This document shows, one piece after another, positions 6,089-9,193 of a stretch of DNA of 9,193 bases. The notes under the pieces were generated by a model. It did not search any database, was not told the origin of the DNA, and saw only the letters and a program-made list of their open reading frames with translations. Numbering within the stretch: position 1 is the first letter of the stretch; each line of letters opens with the position of its first letter. The stretch lies in assembly GCA_016267585.1 (NCBI GenBank), contig JACQUT010000039.1, forward strand, positions 1 through 9,193. Direction: 5' to 3'. Position numbers and translations under genes: made by a program. Origin of the DNA: Cyanobacteria bacterium NC_groundwater_1444_Ag_S-0.65um_54_12 (GTDB lineage: Bacteria > Cyanobacteriota > Sericytochromatia > S15B-MN24 > VGJW01).

Positions 6089-7416
6089 CGGCTGCTCAGA
6101 TGCTCCGGCAACCTATCGAGAGCTATCAGGTCAGCATAGGATTCACGCTCTCTGATGAGTTCAGCTTTGCCTTGCTTGACCAAAACCATAGCTGGTCTGG
6201 TTAAACGATTATAATTGCTAGCCATGGAAAAAGTGTAAGCACCAGTTCCCCAAACGACCACATAGTCGCCTACTGTGAGCGAGGGAAGACGAGCAGAGCT
6301 AATGATGACGTCGCCTTCTTCGCAGGCTTTGCCAGCCAAAGTCCAGATTTTGGTGGTGCCGCCCGAGCATACCGCGTCGCAAGAATAGGCCGCTCCATAA
6401 GTAATAGGTCTAGGATTATCAGCCATGCCACCATCCACCAGCAGATAGCGTGTCTGGTCATCATATTCCTTACGTGTCGCTACGGAATATATAGTGCAGC
6501 CTGCCGGGCCGACAATGGCACGGCCCGGCTCTACCATGAGCTTGGGCAATGGCAGGGCGAAACGCCGTACCTCCTGGGTAATGGTCTGGGCTATACTAGC
6601 TAAGCATTCTGCAATATTGAATGGAGCATCGCCTTCCACATAGGCCATCCCAAAGCCACCGCCGATATCCAGTTCTTCCACTGCCAGGTCATGCGCGGTC
6701 TTTAAATATGAGGCCAGCGCCACCGCTACTTTGCTAGCAGCCAAATAAGGCTCGACAGCTAACAACTGTGATCCTACATGCGTTTGCAGTCCGCGGAACT
6801 GAATCTCGCGAGCAGCCTTGATCAGTCTTATCGCTTCATCTAGATCTCTGGGAACATAAAGACCAAATTTGCTATTAGCTCGTCCGGTACGCAAAAAATC
6901 ATGCGTATCGGCAGTGATGCCAGGAGCAATTCGCAAAATTACATCTATATTACAACCTGACTCGCGCGCCAAAATTATCAGTAACTCCAGTTCGTCGAGG
7001 TTATCTACCATGAAACGCCCCACCCGGCTGGCGATACCCGCTGCCAACTCGTGCCGTGATTTAGCGTTACCCTGTAAAAAGATACGTGCCGGCGGTATAC
7101 CGGCCTGCATAGCAGTGGCCAGCTCGCCACCAGATACTACTTCTATTCCCAATCCCTGGTAGTGGACGAGACGTAAAATAGCCAGTTGACAAAGAGCCTT
7201 GCTGGCATAAATGACCTCATGGGCACCATGATAGCTACGTTCCAGTGCTAACCGGAAAGTTTGGCAGGCGCTTTCTACCGTAGCTTCATCGATTACATAA
7301 AGTGGAGTGCCATATTGTCGTGCCAGCTCCGCCAGTGCACAGCCTCCTACTGACCAGCCATGGCTATCTCTGGCAGCTGTCAGAGGCCGTACCGCTTGAT
7401 TTGCGCTCCTGATCAT
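6085..7416 (-). CDS. lysA: Diaminopimelate decarboxylase
   Basis: PLP-dependent fold-type III enzyme that decarboxylates meso-diaminopimelate to L-lysine, the last step of the DAP lysine pathway. The protein is 443 residues. Conserved sites in order: YASKAL with the Schiff-base Lys73, THVGSQ (212-217), the phosphate-binding loop GGGFG (252-256), EPGRA (296-300), AGKACEEGD with Cys365-Glu366, and TGAYTFSMASNYN (391-403) with the active-site Tyr394. No key residue is missing. The only nearby ATG is at 7416; the ribosome binding site before it is weak (AAAGA). A likely -10 element lies about 9 bases upstream of the start codon, so the leader is short. It is the first gene of the five-gene unit and diverges from the NIF3 gene. 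Because meso-DAP is also a peptidoglycan building block, its place beside uppS and cdaA gives the operon a cell-wall theme (inference). Confidence 0.96.
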   Translation of the reverse strand: MIRSANQAVRPLTAARDSHGWSVGGCALAELARQYGTPLYVIDEATVESACQTFRLALERSYHGAHEVIYASKALCQLAILRLVHYQGLGIEVVSGGELATAMQAGIPPARIFLQGNAKSRHELAAGIASRVGRFMVDNLDELELLIILARESGCNIDVILRIAPGITADTHDFLRTGRANSKFGLYVPRDLDEAIRLIKAAREIQFRGLQTHVGSQLLAVEPYLAASKVAVALASYLKTAHDLAVEELDIGGGFGMAYVEGDAPFNIAECLASIAQTITQEVRRFALPLPKLMVEPGRAIVGPAGCTIYSVATRKEYDDQTRYLLVDGGMADNPRPITYGAAYSCDAVCSGGTTKIWTLAGKACEEGDVIISSARLPSLTVGDYVVVWGTGAYTFSMASNYNRLTRPAMVLVKQGKAELIRERESYADLIALDRLPEHLSSR

Positions 7417-7453
7417 TCTTTAATTAGTATAACGGATTCCTTGGCGTGGTAGC
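7417..7453. promoter_or_regulatory. Divergent promoter gap between lysA and the NIF3 gene
   Basis: Only 37 bases separate the two start codons. On the - strand TATACT (7426-7431) fits a -10 box for lysA, giving a leader of only a few bases. On the + strand TATAAC (7428-7433) matches five of six consensus positions and could serve the NIF3 gene. The two boxes overlap, so polymerase could bind only one at a time. No good -35 box is visible at standard spacing on either strand, so the assignment is tentative. Other initiation sites inside the genes are possible. Confidence 0.4.
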
Positions 7454-8239
7454 ATGGCTTACTCTCCTATGGATAAATACGCGATCGCCACATTACTGGA
7501 AACACTGGCTCCTGTTAGCCTGGCTGCCGATTGGGACAATTGTGGCCTGCAAGTCGGCGATCTGGCCGGCGAGCTAAAAGGAATTCTGGTGGCGCTCAAT
7601 GCCTCACTGGCAGCCTGCCAGCGGGCGATAGACTTGCAATGTAATTTACTCGTCACACACCACCCGCTTTTTTTCAAACCGCTGCGGCAATTGCTAACTA
7701 CTGGTGGCCCTGGGCGTATAGCGTCCAGACTGTTAGCAAACGACATTGCGCTGTATACCGCACACACCAACCTCGACGTCGTGGCTTGCAATCGCCGGCT
7801 CGCTGACTTGCTGGGTTGGGATTTCGAGCAAGTGCTCGCTCCCGAGGCCAATGGAATGGGCCTCTGTGGTGATCTGCCAGAACCACTAACTATCAGTGCC
7901 ATTGCTAACCGGATTCGCCAAGCGCTGGCACCCAACGGTATACGCTTGGTTGGCGCCAGTCAAAAACTGGTGAAGCGAGTTGGAATTTGCGCGGGTTCTG
8001 GCAGTGATCTGCTGGCAGCAACAGAGCGCCAGCAAGTCGACCTCTTCATTACCGGAGAAATCCGTTATCATGTTGCATTGGAAGCACGAGATCGTCAGAT
8101 CGCCATACTCGAGATCGGGCACCAAACATCCGAAGAACCGGTAGTAGATTTTCTGGTGGGTTACTTGCGCAAACGATTGCCAGCAACGCTCTTGATAGAG
8201 GGCTTTCACGAAGCCGAGCCATTCGAGGTCCTGCTTTGA
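7454..8239 (+). CDS. NIF3-like dinuclear metal centre protein (YbgI/DUF34 family)
   Basis: Member of the widespread NIF3/YbgI family, which binds a pair of metal ions and has been called a GTP cyclohydrolase 1 type 2 homologue without a settled reaction. The 261 residues match the short form (E. coli YbgI is 247) and lack the PII-like insertion of longer homologues. Visible metal ligands are THHPLFF (His69, His70), AHTNLD (His104, Asp108) and IGHQTSEE (His223, Glu227). GEIRYH at 201-206 is another conserved family block, and the N-terminal WDNCGLQVG (27-35) is also typical. ATG 7454 lacks a clear Shine-Dalgarno; ATG 7469 is an alternative that would remove five residues. The stop overlaps the der start, so the two genes are probably co-transcribed. 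Confidence 0.93.
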   Translation: MAYSPMDKYAIATLLETLAPVSLAADWDNCGLQVGDLAGELKGILVALNASLAACQRAIDLQCNLLVTHHPLFFKPLRQLLTTGGPGRIASRLLANDIALYTAHTNLDVVACNRRLADLLGWDFEQVLAPEANGMGLCGDLPEPLTISAIANRIRQALAPNGIRLVGASQKLVKRVGICAGSGSDLLAATERQQVDLFITGEIRYHVALEARDRQIAILEIGHQTSEEPVVDFLVGYLRKRLPATLLIEGFHEAEPFEVLL

Positions 8240-9193
8240 GCCTCCCGGTGGTAGCCGTGGTGGGCCGTCCTAACGTGGGAAAGTCCACGATGCTAAATCG
8301 CCTCATAGGCAGACAAGAAGCTATCGTGCATGAAGAAGAAGGCATCACCCGCGATCGCCTATATATACGCGCCGATTGGAACGGGCGAGATTTTTTGCTG
8401 GTGGATACCGGCGGTATCGTACCAGGTACCCACGATGAGCTACTGAAAACCGTGGCGCAGCAAGCACAGCTGGCAATTGCCGAAGCTGATGTCGTACTTT
8501 TAATGGTCGATGCCCGTAGTGGCATTACGGCAACCGATCGCGATATCGCCGGGATTTTGCGTAAATCTGGAAAATCCGTCATGCTAGCTGCCAACAAGTG
8601 CGACAGCATACGCGACGATCCTCAAGCATTAGAGTTTTATGAGCTAGGGCTGGGAGATCCCATGCCAGTATCGGCGCAACATGGCACCGGAACTGGCGAC
8701 TTGCTAGATGCCATTGTAGCGGCACTCCCCTGTAGCGAGCTGCCGGAAGAAGAACCGGAAGCCGTTCGTATTGCCATCATAGGACGGCCCAACGTAGGCA
8801 AGAGTTCACTAGTAAACCATTTGCTGGGCCAGGAACGGATGATTGTCTCTAGCGCAGCCGGCACGACGCGTGATGCTATCGATTGCTACATGCAAGTCGG
8901 CGATCAGCCTGTCGTGCTAGTCGATACTGCCGGTATCCGTCGCAAGGCCAAGGTTCCCTATGGGGTGGAGCAGTTTGCAGTCGTGCGCGCGCTCAAGGCG
9001 ATCGATAAAGCCAATGTGATCGTGCTCATACTAGATGCGCTGGACGGGGTCACCGACCAGGATAAGCGCCTGGCGGGAATTGCCCGAGAAAGCGGGAAAG
9101 CCATGGTGCTAGTAGTCAACAAGTGGGATTGCGTCAACAAAGATACTTATACTTTGCCCAAATACCGGCAAGAAGTATTACAATCCTTATATC
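8236..9193 (+). CDS. der: Ribosome-assembly GTPase Der (EngA), 3' end cut by the window
   Basis: Essential tandem-domain GTPase acting in assembly of the 50S ribosomal subunit. The frame has 319 visible codons of a usual length of about 440-490, so the end of the second G domain and the KH-like C-terminal domain lie outside. G domain 1: GRPNVGKS (10-17), DTGG (57-60), NKCD (120-123). G domain 2: GRPNVGKS (183-190), DTAGIRR (230-236), NKWD (295-298). The start is taken as TTG 8236 because it gives MSLPVVAVVGRPNVGKS, the standard family N-terminus, because GAGG (8225-8228) sits seven bases upstream, and because it forms a TTGA overlap with the NIF3 stop. GTG 8248 is a weaker alternative. The stretch DALDGVTDQDKRLAG in domain 2 resembles cyanobacterial Der. 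Confidence 0.95.
   Translation, partial: MSLPVVAVVGRPNVGKSTMLNRLIGRQEAIVHEEEGITRDRLYIRADWNGRDFLLVDTGGIVPGTHDELLKTVAQQAQLAIAEADVVLLMVDARSGITATDRDIAGILRKSGKSVMLAANKCDSIRDDPQALEFYELGLGDPMPVSAQHGTGTGDLLDAIVAALPCSELPEEEPEAVRIAIIGRPNVGKSSLVNHLLGQERMIVSSAAGTTRDAIDCYMQVGDQPVVLVDTAGIRRKAKVPYGVEQFAVVRALKAIDKANVIVLILDALDGVTDQDKRLAGIARESGKAMVLVVNKWDCVNKDTYTLPKYRQEVLQSLY

Noticed and set aside
7459..7935. 158-codon open frame on the - strand
   Set aside because: It lies opposite the NIF3 gene, whose metal-binding motifs prove the + strand frame; the antisense product is low-complexity Ser/Arg/Ala.
8049..8609. 186-codon open frame on the - strand
   Set aside because: It is antisense to the 3' end of the NIF3 gene and to der, both clearly coding; its Ser/Arg/Pro-rich product is typical of an antisense shadow frame.

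Overview
The window is a chromosomal housekeeping segment from a bacterium of about 50-53% G+C (estimated by eye). It most resembles the cyanobacterial lineage or its non-photosynthetic relatives (Melainabacteria/Sericytochromatia type). The grounds are: UppS, LysA and Der read as cyanobacteria-like in sequence style; lysA, cdaA and uppS occur together in the order familiar from cyanobacteria; and the octamer GCGATCGC (the cyanobacterial HIP1 palindrome) occurs three times. No photosynthesis gene is present, and the lipoproteins and the YbbR gene are not diagnostic, so the placement is inference.

Layout: (1) positions 1-158, + strand, the 3' end of an unrecognised gene whose stop codon overlaps that of the next gene. 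(2) 155-1747, - strand, a lipoprotein-type oligopeptide/dipeptide-binding protein (SBP family 5). (3) 1731-1825, a 95-bp element bounded by TA with 28-bp perfect terminal inverted repeats; it covers the start of the binding-protein gene. (4) 1825-1848, an intrinsic terminator, then a lipoprotein with a C-terminal IPT/TIG domain (1847-2887, - strand). (5) 3011-7416, - strand, a tightly packed five-gene unit transcribed lysA > cdaA > ybbR/cdaR-like > uppS > holA, with two ATGA overlaps and two short gaps. (6) A 37-bp divergent promoter gap at 7417-7453. (7) 7454-9193, + strand, a NIF3-family protein and the start of der, joined by a TTGA overlap; der runs off the window.

Together the five-gene unit links cell-wall precursor metabolism (LysA uses meso-diaminopimelate, UppS makes the C55 lipid carrier) with c-di-AMP signalling (CdaA and its YbbR-type partner), and ends with the clamp-loader subunit HolA. 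The + strand pair holds a putative metal-binding hydrolase-like protein and a ribosome-assembly GTPase. I see no CRISPR, tRNA, rRNA, phage or defence genes, and no gap longer than 300 bases without a gene. The part that ordinary annotation does not explain is the TA-bounded inverted repeat at the 5' end of the peptide-binding-protein gene. I do not see a new multi-gene system here.
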